From an uncultured Roseburia sp. (GTDB lineage: Bacteria; Bacillota; Clostridia; Lachnospirales; Lachnospiraceae), in assembly GCA_947652855.1 (NCBI GenBank), contig CANTEO010000063.1, forward strand, positions 1 through 13,998: a stretch of DNA of 13,998 bases, written 5' to 3'. Positions 1 through 7,237 of this stretch are shown here, piece after piece. The notes beneath the pieces were generated by a model. It searched no databases, was not told the DNA's origin, and saw nothing but the letters and a program-made list of their open reading frames with translations. The position numbers and the translations under genes were made by a program. Position 1 is the stretch's first letter. Each line of letters starts with the position of its first letter.

Positions 1-161
1 TCCATGCCCGTTTATGCCGCCCAATGTCTGGGCCATGTCCCAAAATGGATTTCCGTGTTTTGAATCTATGAAAAGATGCTTTAGGGGTTTTGCATACGCG
101 CGCCTGCGTGCGCGGGCCGTCCGTGCCGCTTAGGCTTTTTCAGATTCTTTTTATTACTGGG
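1..161. other. Left-edge region without a callable gene
   Basis: No reading frame here has both a start and a plausible ribosome binding site. A leftward frame is open from about 130 to the window edge and contains an ATG (34-36 on the minus strand), but it lacks a Shine-Dalgarno sequence, so I do not call it. A GC-rich patch at about 98-116 is partly self-complementary (CGCGC / GCGCG) and could form a small hairpin, without a convincing T-tract. It may be the tail of an upstream transcription unit. Confidence 0.4.
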
Positions 162-190
162 TTGACTTTTGGGAAATGGTTTGCTATTCT
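162..190 (+). promoter_or_regulatory. Sigma-A promoter for the SH3-domain gene
   Basis: A -35 box TTGACT (162-167) and a -10 box TATTCT (185-190) are separated by exactly 17 bases. Transcription would start near 197, leaving an AT-rich leader of about 118 nt before the gene at 315. A second -35-like TTGACA lies at 270-275, but no -10 box follows it at the right distance. Confidence 0.65.
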
Positions 191-314
191 AAAAAATGTA
201 CGTTGTTTCAGTTATTTTTTTAGAGAAGATATGTCTTTTTGATTGATAATATATATTGAGCGTGGGGATTTGACAGATAGTTGGCGTGGTTTTTGGATTT
301 AGGAGGAAAATGAA

Positions 315-1634
315 ATGAGTAATCAGATGAATGATATGGATAAAAGAAATGATGAAGTGCAAAACGAAGGCGCAGTTTCGGGCATCTTGGGATTCTGCGG
401 GAAAAACATCCGCTTTATAGGCGGCGCGGCGGTTCTCGTGATTTTGGTCGTGGCACTGATTTTGATTACCGGCAAGAAGGATCCGAAAGAGGAGCGGCAG
501 GATCCTGCGGGGACGGAGGCGGTTCAGGTATCCTCAGAGACGGAGGAGCGTTACGAGGAGCTTGTGGATCCGGAAATTGAGAAATTGATTCAGAATTACT
601 ACAAGGCATATGCGAAAGGAAAGCTCAAGAAGGTGGAGAAGCTGGCCAGCCCGATCTCCGATGCGGAGAAAAGCTATATTTCCGTGTTCAGCGAATATTT
701 GATGAAATGTGAGAACATCACCTGCTTTACGAAGAAAGGGCTGGAGGAAGGCTCTTATATCGTTTCCGTTTATTTGGACATGAAATTTAAGGATATTGAG
801 ACGACGGCCCCGGGCCTTGAGATGTTTTATGTGCAGAAAGAGGACGGACAGTTCCATATCAATAATCTGTACGGGCAATTTAATTTAAAAAGGCAAGTGT
901 TTGACACGGATGAGGCAATCATGGCCAAGCTGGATGAATTCAGCCAGCAGGAGGATGTCCTTGCGCTGCGGGAAAAAGTGCAGAAGCGGTATGAAAAGGC
1001 GCTGGGGTCAGACGAAAGCTTAAAGGAACTGGTGGAGACGACCATACCGGACGCCTTTAAGGTGCAGGCAGTGGAGGCGAAGAAGGCCGAGGAAGAAAAG
1101 AAGGCCGCAAAAGAGGAAGAGAAGAAGAAGGCCGAAGAGGCGGCGGCGAAAAAAGCGGAGGAAGAAAAGAAGGCTGCGGAGCGCGCGTCTGCAGTGACCG
1201 TATATGCATTGGATAAAGTCAATGTCCGCGCGGACGCCAGCGAGACGGCGGATGTGCTTGGGCAGTTGGAGCCGGGCGCGCAGACGACGCGTTTGGAAGA
1301 GCGGGACGACGGATGGAGCCGAGTGGACTTCACTGACGGCCAGGAGGGCTATATTAAGTCGGAATTCCTTTCTACGGAGAAGCCGGATCCTGCACAGGCT
1401 CCTGCGGCGGAAGAAGAGGCGCCGCCAGCAAGCTCTGCGGCATTGCCGGAAGGAAAGACGATTACGGTTCAGGAGAGCTTGAATATCCGGAAGAGCATGA
1501 GCGAGGATGCGGACAAGGTTGCGACTGCATTTGCCGGGGACACGGTCACGGTCATTATGAGCTATCAGGAAGGCTGGACGAAGGTGTCTTACAAAGATAT
1601 TACAGGATATATCCGAACGGACTTGCTTCAGTAA
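315..1634 (+). CDS. Membrane-anchored protein with two bacterial SH3 domains
   Basis: A 439-residue protein of unknown specific role. Residues 1-31 are polar; 33-53 form one strongly hydrophobic helix, probably a signal anchor. Residues about 75-195 are a mixed helix/strand region that may be NTF2-like (inference only). Residues about 250-292 are an Ala/Lys/Glu-rich helix, probably a rigid coiled or single-helix spacer. Two SH3_3-type domains follow at about 294-352 and 381-438, each with the typical LN(I/V)R motif (VNVRADAS, LNIRKSMS) and a closing GYI(K/R) segment; they are joined by a Pro/Ala/Glu-rich linker. SH3b domains usually bind peptidoglycan, so the C-terminus is probably outside the membrane. 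The start is well supported: AGGAGG at 301-306, eight bases before the ATG; an ATG at 310 stops after two codons. It has its own promoter and terminator, so it looks monocistronic. No catalytic domain is seen. Confidence 0.85.
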   Translation: MSNQMNDMDKRNDEVQNEGAVSGILGFCGKNIRFIGGAAVLVILVVALILITGKKDPKEERQDPAGTEAVQVSSETEERYEELVDPEIEKLIQNYYKAYAKGKLKKVEKLASPISDAEKSYISVFSEYLMKCENITCFTKKGLEEGSYIVSVYLDMKFKDIETTAPGLEMFYVQKEDGQFHINNLYGQFNLKRQVFDTDEAIMAKLDEFSQQEDVLALREKVQKRYEKALGSDESLKELVETTIPDAFKVQAVEAKKAEEEKKAAKEEEKKKAEEAAAKKAEEEKKAAERASAVTVYALDKVNVRADASETADVLGQLEPGAQTTRLEERDDGWSRVDFTDGQEGYIKSEFLSTEKPDPAQAPAAEEEAPPASSAALPEGKTITVQESLNIRKSMSEDADKVATAFAGDTVTVIMSYQEGWTKVSYKDITGYIRTDLLQ

Positions 1635-1665
1635 TCAATTCGATGAAAATGGGTTCTACCAAGTT

Positions 1666-1702
1666 ACGGAGACTTTGGCCGTCAGGCAAGTCTCCGTATT
1701 TT
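1666..1702 (+). terminator. Rho-independent terminator after the SH3 gene
   Basis: A perfect 10-bp stem, ACGGAGACTT (1666-1675) with AAGTCTCCGT (1688-1697), encloses a 12-nt loop that can add a GCC/GGC pair. The trailing tract (ATTTTG) is short, so some read-through into rluF, 31 bp further on, is plausible. No clear separate promoter for rluF was found. Confidence 0.7.
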
Positions 1703-1732
1703 GTCATTTCATAGGATCGGGAGGGGAGAGGC

Positions 1733-2491
1733 ATGGAAAAAGGAATCAGGATTAATAAATATTTAAGCGAGGCGGGCGTATGCTCCAGGCGGGAGGCAGA
1801 CCGTCAGGTGGAAAATGGGAATGTGTGGATTGACGGGGAGCCGGCAATGATGGGGAGCCAGGTTTTGCCAGGGCAGGAAGTGCTTTTTATGGGACGCCTG
1901 GTTCAGAAGGAAGAAGAGAAGATTTTAATTGCCGTCCATAAGCCGGTCGGGATTGTCTGTACGGCTGAGAAACGGGAAAAAGACAATATTGTGGATTTCA
2001 TACATTATCCGAAGCGGATTTATCCGGTGGGGAGGCTGGATAAGGATTCCTCCGGCCTGATTTTCATGACAAACCAAGGGGAGCTTGTCAATAAAATGAT
2101 GCGCGCGGGGAATGGGCATGAGCGGGAATATGTCGTGACGGTCAGAAAGCCGTTGACGGAGCCTTTTTTACGCGGGCTTGCCGGGGGCGTGCCGCTTGTG
2201 GAGCTTGGCGTGACGACCAGGAAATGCCAGGTGAGGCAATTGGGGAAACGTACCTTCCAAATTATCCTAACGCAGGGGTATAACCGACAAATCCGCAGGA
2301 TGTGCGAATATTTTGACTACCGCGTGGAAGAATTAAAACGGGTGCGCATTCTCAATGTCCGGTTGGGCGATTTGGAGCCGGGCGCATATCGGCGCATTGA
2401 GGGGGAGGAGTACGATCGGCTTTTGAAGCTGCTCGCGGATTCGAAAAACGGCCCGGTGATTGCGGAAAAAGGAGCGGGGAAATGGACGTAA
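1733..2491 (+). CDS. rluF: 23S rRNA pseudouridine synthase, RluF type
   Basis: A 252-residue RsuA/RluB/RluE/RluF-family enzyme that isomerises uridine to pseudouridine in RNA. Residues 1-60 form the S4 RNA-binding domain (RINKYLSEAGVCSRREAD). The catalytic motif GRLDKDSSGL lies at 100-109, with D103 the expected nucleophile. The following segments (TNQGELVNKMMRAGNGHEREY and QGYNRQIRRMCEYF) resemble E. coli RluF from memory more closely than RsuA or RluB; RluF acts on U2604 of 23S rRNA and on tRNA-Tyr position 35. Exact target here is inferred. GGGAGGGG at 1719-1726 supports the ATG at 1733. The 3' end overlaps ligA by 10 bases, which implies co-transcription and probably translational coupling. 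Confidence 0.9.
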   Translation: MEKGIRINKYLSEAGVCSRREADRQVENGNVWIDGEPAMMGSQVLPGQEVLFMGRLVQKEEEKILIAVHKPVGIVCTAEKREKDNIVDFIHYPKRIYPVGRLDKDSSGLIFMTNQGELVNKMMRAGNGHEREYVVTVRKPLTEPFLRGLAGGVPLVELGVTTRKCQVRQLGKRTFQIILTQGYNRQIRRMCEYFDYRVEELKRVRILNVRLGDLEPGAYRRIEGEEYDRLLKLLADSKNGPVIAEKGAGKWT

Positions 2492-4497
2492 AAGCAAGGA
2501 TTGAAGAATTGAAGGCGCAGATTGAATACCACAGCGACCGTTACTACAATGAAGACAGCCCGGTAATTTCCGACCATGAATACGATGTTTTGATGCAGGA
2601 GCTGAAAAAGCTGGAGAAGGAGCATACGGAATATGCCACAGACGACTCCCCTACAAAAAAAGTGGGCGGTAAGGCAAAACGTCAGGCAGGCGTTTTGGTG
2701 CGCCACAATGTTCCGATGTTAAGCCTGCAGGATGCGTTTTCCAAGGAAGAAGTCATGAAATTTGTGGAGGAGATGAGGGAACAGCTGGAGGATCCGGAAT
2801 TTGTAGTGGAGTATAAGATTGACGGGCTTTCTATGTCGCTGCGCTATGAGAATGGGGAGCTTATGCTGGCCGAGACGCGCGGGGACGGCATTAACTTTGG
2901 GGAGGATGTGACGGAAAACGCGAAGGTCATTCCGGACGTCAAGGTGAAATTGAAGGATTCCCCGGAATATCTGGAGGTGCGCGGCGAGGTCTATATGAAG
3001 AACGCGGATTTTGACGCGGTTAACGAGCGTCAGGAGCTGCTTGGGAAAAAAGCGTTTGCGAACCCCAGGAACTGCGCCGCAGGAACGCTGCGTCAGCTTG
3101 ACTCTTCCATTGTGAAGGAGCGAAAGCTGTCCATGTTTGTTTTCAACGTGCAGCAGACGCGCGGGATTTCCTTTGAGACGCATACGCAAGGGTATGAGTT
3201 TTTGAAAAAACAGGGCATTCCCGTTATAGACGGCTATACGGTCTGTAAGACAGGAGAGGAAGTTTGGAAGGCCATCGAAGAGATCAGCGAAAGCCGCGGG
3301 AGCCTTGCCTATGACATTGACGGGGCAGTCGTAAAACTAAACCGCTTAAGCGACAGGGAGCTTTTGGGGGCGACCTCCAAAGTCCCGCGGTGGGCCGTCG
3401 CCTATAAGTACCCGCCGGAAGAGAAGGAGTCTGTGATTCGGGAGATTGAGCTGTCTGTAGGGCGCACGGGCCGTATCACGCCGACGGCGGTGTTTGACCC
3501 GGTGCGTCTGTGCGGCACGTCGGTTGCAAGGGCGACGCTTCACAATCAGGATTTCATCAATGAGCTGGATCTTGGAATTGGAGACACGGCCGTCGTCTAT
3601 AAGTCCGGCGAGATTATCCCAAAAATCAAAGAGGTGAAGAAGGAAAAGCGCCCGTCGGATTGGGAGCGGTTTCGGATTCCTGACGTTTGCCCCGCCTGCG
3701 GAGAGAAGACAGTGCGCGATTTGGACACGGCGGACATCAAATGCGTCAATGAAAGCTGCCCCGCGCAGCTGGAGCGGCATATCATCAATTTTGTCGGCAG
3801 GGACGCCATGGACATCAAAGGCTTTGGGACGGTGTACATTGAGGAGCTTGTCAGGAGAGGCTGCCTGCGCACCATCGCTGACATTTATCATTTAAAGGAG
3901 CATCGGGACGCGCTAATTGAGGAAGGCGTCATTGGAAAGGAAAAAAATACGGATAAGCTTTTGCTTGCGATTGAGAAGTCCAAAGATAACGACGCGTACA
4001 AGCTTTTGACGGGCCTTGGGATCTCCAATGTCGGAAAAGCGGCGGCGAGGACGATTATGCGAAAATTTCGCTCCATGGATGCGCTGATGCAGGCGACTGT
4101 GGAAGAGCTGTGCGAGGTGGACGACGTTGGGGAAATCTCCGCCGGCTGCATTACGCGGTTTTTTGAGAAAAAAGAAAACCAAGAGCTGATGCGGCGCTTG
4201 AAAACGGCGGGGCTAAATATGGAGTGCCTGGAGCAGGAGACGGGCGGCGCGCGGTTTTCGGGACTGAAATTTGTCATTACAGGGACGCTCGCGACGCTTG
4301 GCCGGAAAGAGGCGGCAGAGCTGGTGGAGCGCCTTGGGGGAAAAGTGACAGGATCCGTCTCAAAAAAGACGAGCTATCTTTTGGCAGGGGAGAATGCGGG
4401 CAGCAAGCTGGCGAAAGCGCAGGAGCTTGGCGTCACGGTGCTCTCAGAAGAAGAGTTCCTTCAGATGACGGAGGATGCGGAACAAGAAACGCAATAA
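2482..4497 (+). CDS. ligA: NAD-dependent DNA ligase LigA
   Basis: A 671-residue protein, the normal length for bacterial LigA, which seals nicks in duplex DNA using NAD+ in replication and repair. In order: domain Ia for NMN binding (HSDRYYNEDSPVISDHEYD, 17-35); the adenylation domain with the KxDG motif, K112 being the AMP-accepting lysine (YKIDG, 111-115); an OB fold about 315-395 (SVGRTGRITPTA); a four-cysteine zinc finger C403, C406, C421, C426; helix-hairpin-helix repeats about 510-570 (LTGLGISNVGKAAA, VDDVGEISA); and a C-terminal BRCT domain about 592-665 (FVITGTL). All key residues are present. The start is inside the end of rluF, with AAGGAG at 2469-2474. metA begins 21 bp after its stop. 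No pcrA precedes it, unlike many Firmicutes. Confidence 0.97.
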   Translation: MDVKARIEELKAQIEYHSDRYYNEDSPVISDHEYDVLMQELKKLEKEHTEYATDDSPTKKVGGKAKRQAGVLVRHNVPMLSLQDAFSKEEVMKFVEEMREQLEDPEFVVEYKIDGLSMSLRYENGELMLAETRGDGINFGEDVTENAKVIPDVKVKLKDSPEYLEVRGEVYMKNADFDAVNERQELLGKKAFANPRNCAAGTLRQLDSSIVKERKLSMFVFNVQQTRGISFETHTQGYEFLKKQGIPVIDGYTVCKTGEEVWKAIEEISESRGSLAYDIDGAVVKLNRLSDRELLGATSKVPRWAVAYKYPPEEKESVIREIELSVGRTGRITPTAVFDPVRLCGTSVARATLHNQDFINELDLGIGDTAVVYKSGEIIPKIKEVKKEKRPSDWERFRIPDVCPACGEKTVRDLDTADIKCVNESCPAQLERHIINFVGRDAMDIKGFGTVYIEELVRRGCLRTIADIYHLKEHRDALIEEGVIGKEKNTDKLLLAIEKSKDNDAYKLLTGLGISNVGKAAARTIMRKFRSMDALMQATVEELCEVDDVGEISAGCITRFFEKKENQELMRRLKTAGLNMECLEQETGGARFSGLKFVITGTLATLGRKEAAELVERLGGKVTGSVSKKTSYLLAGENAGSKLAKAQELGVTVLSEEEFLQMTEDAEQETQ

Positions 4498-4518
4498 AAA
4501 TGTAAAGAAGGTGCAGAT

Positions 4519-5451
4519 ATGCCAATTCGGACACAAAGCGATTTGCCGGCTAAGGAGATTTTGGAAAAAGAGAATATTTTCGTCATGGACGAAAATCGGG
4601 CGATGCATCAGGACATTCGCCCCATCAGCATTGCGATCTTAAACTTGATGCCGCTCAAGGAGGACACGGAGCTGCAGCTTCTGCGCTCGCTGTCCAATAC
4701 CCCATTGCAGGTGGACATCACGTTTTTGACGATGACGACCCATGAGTCAAAGCATACGTCAAAGAGCCATCTGAATAAATTTTACCAAGTGTTTTCTGAT
4801 GTGAGGCGTCAGCGGTTTGACGGCCTGATTATTACGGGGGCGCCGGTGGAGATGCTGGAATTTGAGGCGGTTGATTATTGGGAGGAGCTTTGCCGGATCA
4901 TGGACTGGACGAAAACCCATGTGACCTCAACGCTTCATTTGTGTTGGGGCGCGCAGGCGGGGCTATATTACCATTACGGCATCAAGAAGCATATCCTGGG
5001 CCGCAAAGTCTTCGGCATATTTGAGCATCATGTCCGAAACAGGAGGGTTCCGCTTGTGCGGGGCTTCGATGACTGCTTTATGGCGCCGCATTCCAGGAAT
5101 ACCGAAAACCGCGCGGAGGACATTCGGGCGGTGAAGGAGCTGACGATCCTTGCGGAATCAGAGGAGGTGGGCGTGTTTTTGGCGATTGCGGACGAGGGCC
5201 GGAAGATTTTCGTCATGGGCCACCCGGAGTACGACAGGCTGACGTTAGACAAGGAATATAAGCGGGATATGGAGAAGGGGATACATATAGATGTTCCAAA
5301 AAATTACTATCCGAACGATGACGCCTTACAGCGCCCGAATTTGCAGTGGAGGTCGCATGGGAACGCGCTTTACGCGAACTGGCTGAACTATTACGTGTAC
5401 CAGCAGACGCCGTATGACTTTATCGACACGGCGGGGATTGTGGGAAAATAA
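4519..5451 (+). CDS. metA: Homoserine O-acyltransferase MetA, predicted acetyl-CoA type
   Basis: A 310-residue MetA-family enzyme that activates homoserine for methionine synthesis. The catalytic triad aligns at the E. coli numbering: C142 (LCWGAQAG), H235 and E237 (GHPEYD). The residue that sets acyl-CoA choice in this family, position 111, is Glu here (TGAPVEMLEF); E. coli has Gly at that place. Work on Bacillus MetA linked Glu111 to acetyl-CoA, so despite the family name this is probably homoserine O-acetyltransferase (MetAA). AAGAAGG (4505-4511) precedes the ATG. It lies 21 bp downstream of ligA and is probably co-transcribed with rluF-ligA; no SAM riboswitch or T-box fits in the short gap, so methionine control at this site is not visible. 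Confidence 0.95.
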   Translation: MPIRTQSDLPAKEILEKENIFVMDENRAMHQDIRPISIAILNLMPLKEDTELQLLRSLSNTPLQVDITFLTMTTHESKHTSKSHLNKFYQVFSDVRRQRFDGLIITGAPVEMLEFEAVDYWEELCRIMDWTKTHVTSTLHLCWGAQAGLYYHYGIKKHILGRKVFGIFEHHVRNRRVPLVRGFDDCFMAPHSRNTENRAEDIRAVKELTILAESEEVGVFLAIADEGRKIFVMGHPEYDRLTLDKEYKRDMEKGIHIDVPKNYYPNDDALQRPNLQWRSHGNALYANWLNYYVYQQTPYDFIDTAGIVGK

Positions 5452-5460
5452 GATGGTAAG

Positions 5461-5504
5461 AAAAAAGGCCGCTGCGCTGAGAAGTCATTCTTAGCGCGGC
5501 GGCC
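5461..5504 (-). terminator. Terminator of the small leftward gene, possibly bidirectional
   Basis: A 17-bp inverted repeat runs from 5467-5483 to 5488-5504 with a 4-nt loop. On the plus strand an A-run (5461-5466) precedes the stem and no T-tract follows it. On the minus strand the stem is therefore followed by six T residues, so the classic terminator direction is leftward, ending the gene at 5607-5798. On the plus strand the stem is unbroken when two G-U pairs are counted, whereas leftward RNA has two A-C mismatches at the same places. It may also slow or end transcription from metA. Confidence 0.75.
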
Positions 5505-5606
5505 GGCTTGCCTGTGCCGGATGAAAAATCGCCATAGCCCCCCCTGCTTCTTGTGCCAACTCAAGAAGCGGTTCGGGCGGCGCTTCACAGGAGGGCCGTT
5601 AAGGCG
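5505..5606 (-). other. Structured 3' untranslated region of the small leftward gene
   Basis: This roughly 100-nt stretch lies between the stop codon of the small leftward gene and its terminator. It holds two further inverted repeats: CCGGC / GCCGG at 5503-5507 and 5516-5520, and an 8-bp pair at 5546-5553 and 5562-5569. A run of seven C (5538-5544) gives a G-run in the leftward RNA. A plus-strand open frame crosses it but lacks a ribosome binding site and is not called. Confidence 0.45.
5546..5569. repeat. 8-bp perfect inverted repeat
   Basis: GCTTCTTG (5546-5553) and CAAGAAGC (5562-5569) flank an 8-nt spacer. No T-tract follows on either strand, so it is not a standard terminator; it would form a stem-loop in the 3' region of the leftward transcript, or could be a protein-binding site. 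Confidence 0.5.
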
Positions 5607-5798
5607 TCATTCTTTGATTTCGTCAATATCTGTTAAGTTTACGCCGGAAACGTTCAGCAGGGCTTTGATGGTCAAATATTCCTTTTTTAGCTTTGCGTAT
5701 GTCTCGACGGCGTTTTCTTTCTTTGCCAGCATCATATATTCTTGAATCTTTTTAAAGTCATCCAGCGCTATTTTTGTCACTTCAATATTCGTAGGCAT
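5607..5798 (-). CDS. Small predicted helical protein, unknown function
   Basis: A 63-residue acidic/basic mixed protein starting MPTNIEVTKIALDD and ending TDIDEIKE. I do not recognise the family. It has no signal peptide, membrane segment or cysteines; residues about 5-45 look like two charged helices (ALDDFKKIQEYMML and ENAVETYAKLKKEYL), so a small coiled-coil or adaptor protein is possible. The frame extends upstream to an ATG at 5903, but that start lies upstream of the promoter at 5847-5875. The internal ATG at 5798 has AGGTGA about seven bases ahead and sits about 42 nt after the predicted transcription start. It has its own promoter and terminator and is the only leftward gene in the window, between metA and mreB. 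In B. subtilis the place before mbl is taken by spoIIID; this protein shows no DNA-binding motif like SpoIIID. Confidence 0.75.
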   Translation of the reverse strand: MPTNIEVTKIALDDFKKIQEYMMLAKKENAVETYAKLKKEYLTIKALLNVSGVNLTDIDEIKE

Positions 5799-5846
5799 TT
5801 CGTCACCTGCTTTCTTGTCAAAGTATTGGTTGTCTGCTGCAATAAA

Positions 5847-5875
5847 AGTATAGCAGAGCCTGCATAAGGTGTAAA
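5847..5875 (-). promoter_or_regulatory. Strong sigma-A promoter for the small leftward gene
   Basis: Read on the minus strand, -35 TTTACA (5870-5875) and -10 TATACT (5847-5852) are separated by 17 bases. Transcription should start near 5840. This promoter fixes the protein start at 5798 rather than at 5903. Confidence 0.75.
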
Positions 5876-5967
5876 GGGGATTCCGCGGTTGGCTTTCGGG
5901 CAAGACGGTCGGCGATTTTGACGTTTCTTATCTTCCCACTTCTTTAGAAAATCTTAAAATCCGCTAA

Positions 5968-6021
5968 AATTTTTCATTTTTGTAAAAATTCATTTGAAAA
6001 ATGGCAGTATTTGTATATAAT
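5968..6021 (+). promoter_or_regulatory. Sigma-A promoter with an AT-rich upstream element for mreB
   Basis: -35 TTGAAA (5994-5999) and -10 TATAAT (6016-6021) are separated by 16 bases. Directly upstream is an A/T tract containing the inverted repeat AATTTTT / AAAAATT (5968-5974 and 5984-5990), which could act as an UP element. Transcription would begin near 6028, giving a leader of about 76 nt. Together with the leftward promoter, 5876-5967 is the shared divergent control region; no other element is recognised there. Confidence 0.7.
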
Positions 6022-6103
6022 AAGAATGTATATGCAAAAATATGATTAAAGTCACGTTTTGTGTTCAAAATAAAGTGCAGGAAGATGAAAGGGGAAACAT
6101 AGA

Positions 6104-7099
6104 ATGGTTTCGACAGATATTGGAATTGATTTAGGGACGGCGAGCATTTTGGTATATATTAAGGGCAAGGGCGTAGTGTTAAAGGAACCTTCTGTCGTTG
6201 CATTTGACCGGGATACGAATAAAATAAAGGCGATTGGAGAAGAGGCGCGCCTGATGCTTGGCAGGACGCCGGGAAATATCGTCGCCGTCAGGCCGCTGCG
6301 TCAGGGCGTGATTTCTGACTATACCGTGACGGAGAAGATGATTAAATACTTTATACAAAAGGCGATGGGCAAGAAGAATTTCCGTAAGCCCCGGATCAGC
6401 GTCTGCGTCCCTAGCGGCGTGACGGAAGTGGAGAAAAAGGCCGTGGAGGACGCGACGTACAATGCGGGCGCGCGGGAAGTGACGATTATTGAAGAGCCGA
6501 TCGCGGCGGCGATTGGGGCGGGGATCGACATAGCGCGGCCCTGTGGGAACATGATTGTGGACATTGGCGGCGGCACGGCCGATATCGCCGTGATCTCACT
6601 GGGCGGCTCTGTAGTGAGCACGTCCATTAAGATTGCCGGGGATGATTTTGACGAGGCGATCGTGCGTTATATGCGCAAGAAGCACAATCTCCTAATCGGC
6701 GAGCGGACGGCTGAGGACATCAAGATCAAAATCGGCTCCTGCTTCCCGAACGGGAACAATGAGACGATGGACGTGCGCGGGCGCAATCTTGTGACGGGCC
6801 TTCCAAAGACGGTCACCGTGTCTTCGGAGGAGACGGAGGACGCGCTTAGGGAGCCGACGCTTCAGATTGTGGAGGCGGTGCATTCCGTGCTTGAGAAGAC
6901 GCCGCCGGAGCTTGCCGCAGACGTGGCGGACCGGGGAATCGTGCTGACCGGGGGAGGCGCGCTGCTTCGGGGCTTAGAGGAGCTTTTGGAGGATCGGACG
7001 GGCATCAATACGATGACGGCGGAGCAGCCCATGACCTGCGTTGCGATCGGGACAGGAAAGTTTGTGGAATTTTTATCAGGAAAACGGGATGAGGTCTAA
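6104..7099 (+). CDS. mreB: Rod shape-determining actin homologue MreB/Mbl
   Basis: A 331-residue bacterial actin that polymerises under the membrane and guides lateral wall synthesis. The actin-fold motifs are intact: phosphate 1 DIGIDLGTA (5-13), phosphate 2 VDIGGGTAD (152-160), adenosine motif LTGGGALLRG (281-290) and IEEPIAAAIGAG (129-140). Length matches B. subtilis MreB (337) and Mbl (333). Neighbours match the B. subtilis mbl-flhO-flhP locus, yet several segments (VCVPSGVTEVEKKAV, VLEKTPPELAADVADRGIVL) read more like MreB as I remember it; mreC and mreD are not here. So Mbl is the alternative name. AAAGGGG (about 6088-6094) supports the ATG. Its stop codon is part of the sigma-D promoter of the flagellar genes downstream, so read-through from the mreB promoter may give them basal expression. 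Confidence 0.93.
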   Translation: MVSTDIGIDLGTASILVYIKGKGVVLKEPSVVAFDRDTNKIKAIGEEARLMLGRTPGNIVAVRPLRQGVISDYTVTEKMIKYFIQKAMGKKNFRKPRISVCVPSGVTEVEKKAVEDATYNAGAREVTIIEEPIAAAIGAGIDIARPCGNMIVDIGGGTADIAVISLGGSVVSTSIKIAGDDFDEAIVRYMRKKHNLLIGERTAEDIKIKIGSCFPNGNNETMDVRGRNLVTGLPKTVTVSSEETEDALREPTLQIVEAVHSVLEKTPPELAADVADRGIVLTGGGALLRGLEELLEDRTGINTMTAEQPMTCVAIGTGKFVEFLSGKRDEV

Positions 7100-7124
7100 A
7101 GGTTTCCCATAGTTTGGCCGATAT
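7097..7124 (+). promoter_or_regulatory. Sigma-D (flagellar sigma-28) promoter overlapping the mreB stop codon
   Basis: TAAA (7097-7100) and GCCGATAT (7117-7124) are separated by 16 bases. This is an exact match to the B. subtilis sigma-D consensus TAAA-N14-16-GCCGATAT. The first three bases are the TAA stop of mreB. Transcription should start about 7131, about 107 nt before flhO. No good sigma-A promoter is seen in the 138-bp gap, so the rod genes probably depend mainly on sigma-D. Confidence 0.8.
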
Positions 7125-7237
7125 TATAAGATAATAGGCAGTTGGCGGCTTGGCTGAGAGGCAGGCTGCATTTTCTGCTTTGTTAGAATATCAGGGATGG
7201 CAGGCAGTTCACGGAGGAGCAGGAAGGAGAGCCAGAT

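Noticed and set aside
1..36. Leftward partial gene starting at 36
   Set aside because: Only twelve codons are visible, with no Shine-Dalgarno sequence; too little to call.
827..1333. Leftward Ser/Ala/Phe-rich open frame of 168 codons
   Set aside because: It is the mirror of the Ala/Lys/Glu-rich repeat of the SH3 gene; the composition is an artefact.
1675..1702. Promoter for rluF embedded in the terminator (TTGGCC, 16 bases, TATTTT)
   Set aside because: Both boxes are weak and overlap the terminator stem; read-through explains rluF expression equally well.
4498..4518. Methionine riboswitch or T-box before metA
   Set aside because: Only 21 bases separate ligA from metA, with no room for such a structure.
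5521..5745. Plus-strand open frame opposite the small leftward gene
   Set aside because: No ribosome binding site, and the leftward gene has promoter, ribosome binding site and terminator.
5799..5903. Longer N-terminus for the small leftward protein, starting at 5903
   Set aside because: The added 35 codons lie over and upstream of the promoter at 5847-5875, and the ATG at 5798 has its own ribosome binding site.
5918..5946. Second sigma-A promoter for mreB with TTGACG as -35
   Set aside because: No acceptable -10 box lies 16-18 bases downstream; the promoter at 5994-6021 is far better.
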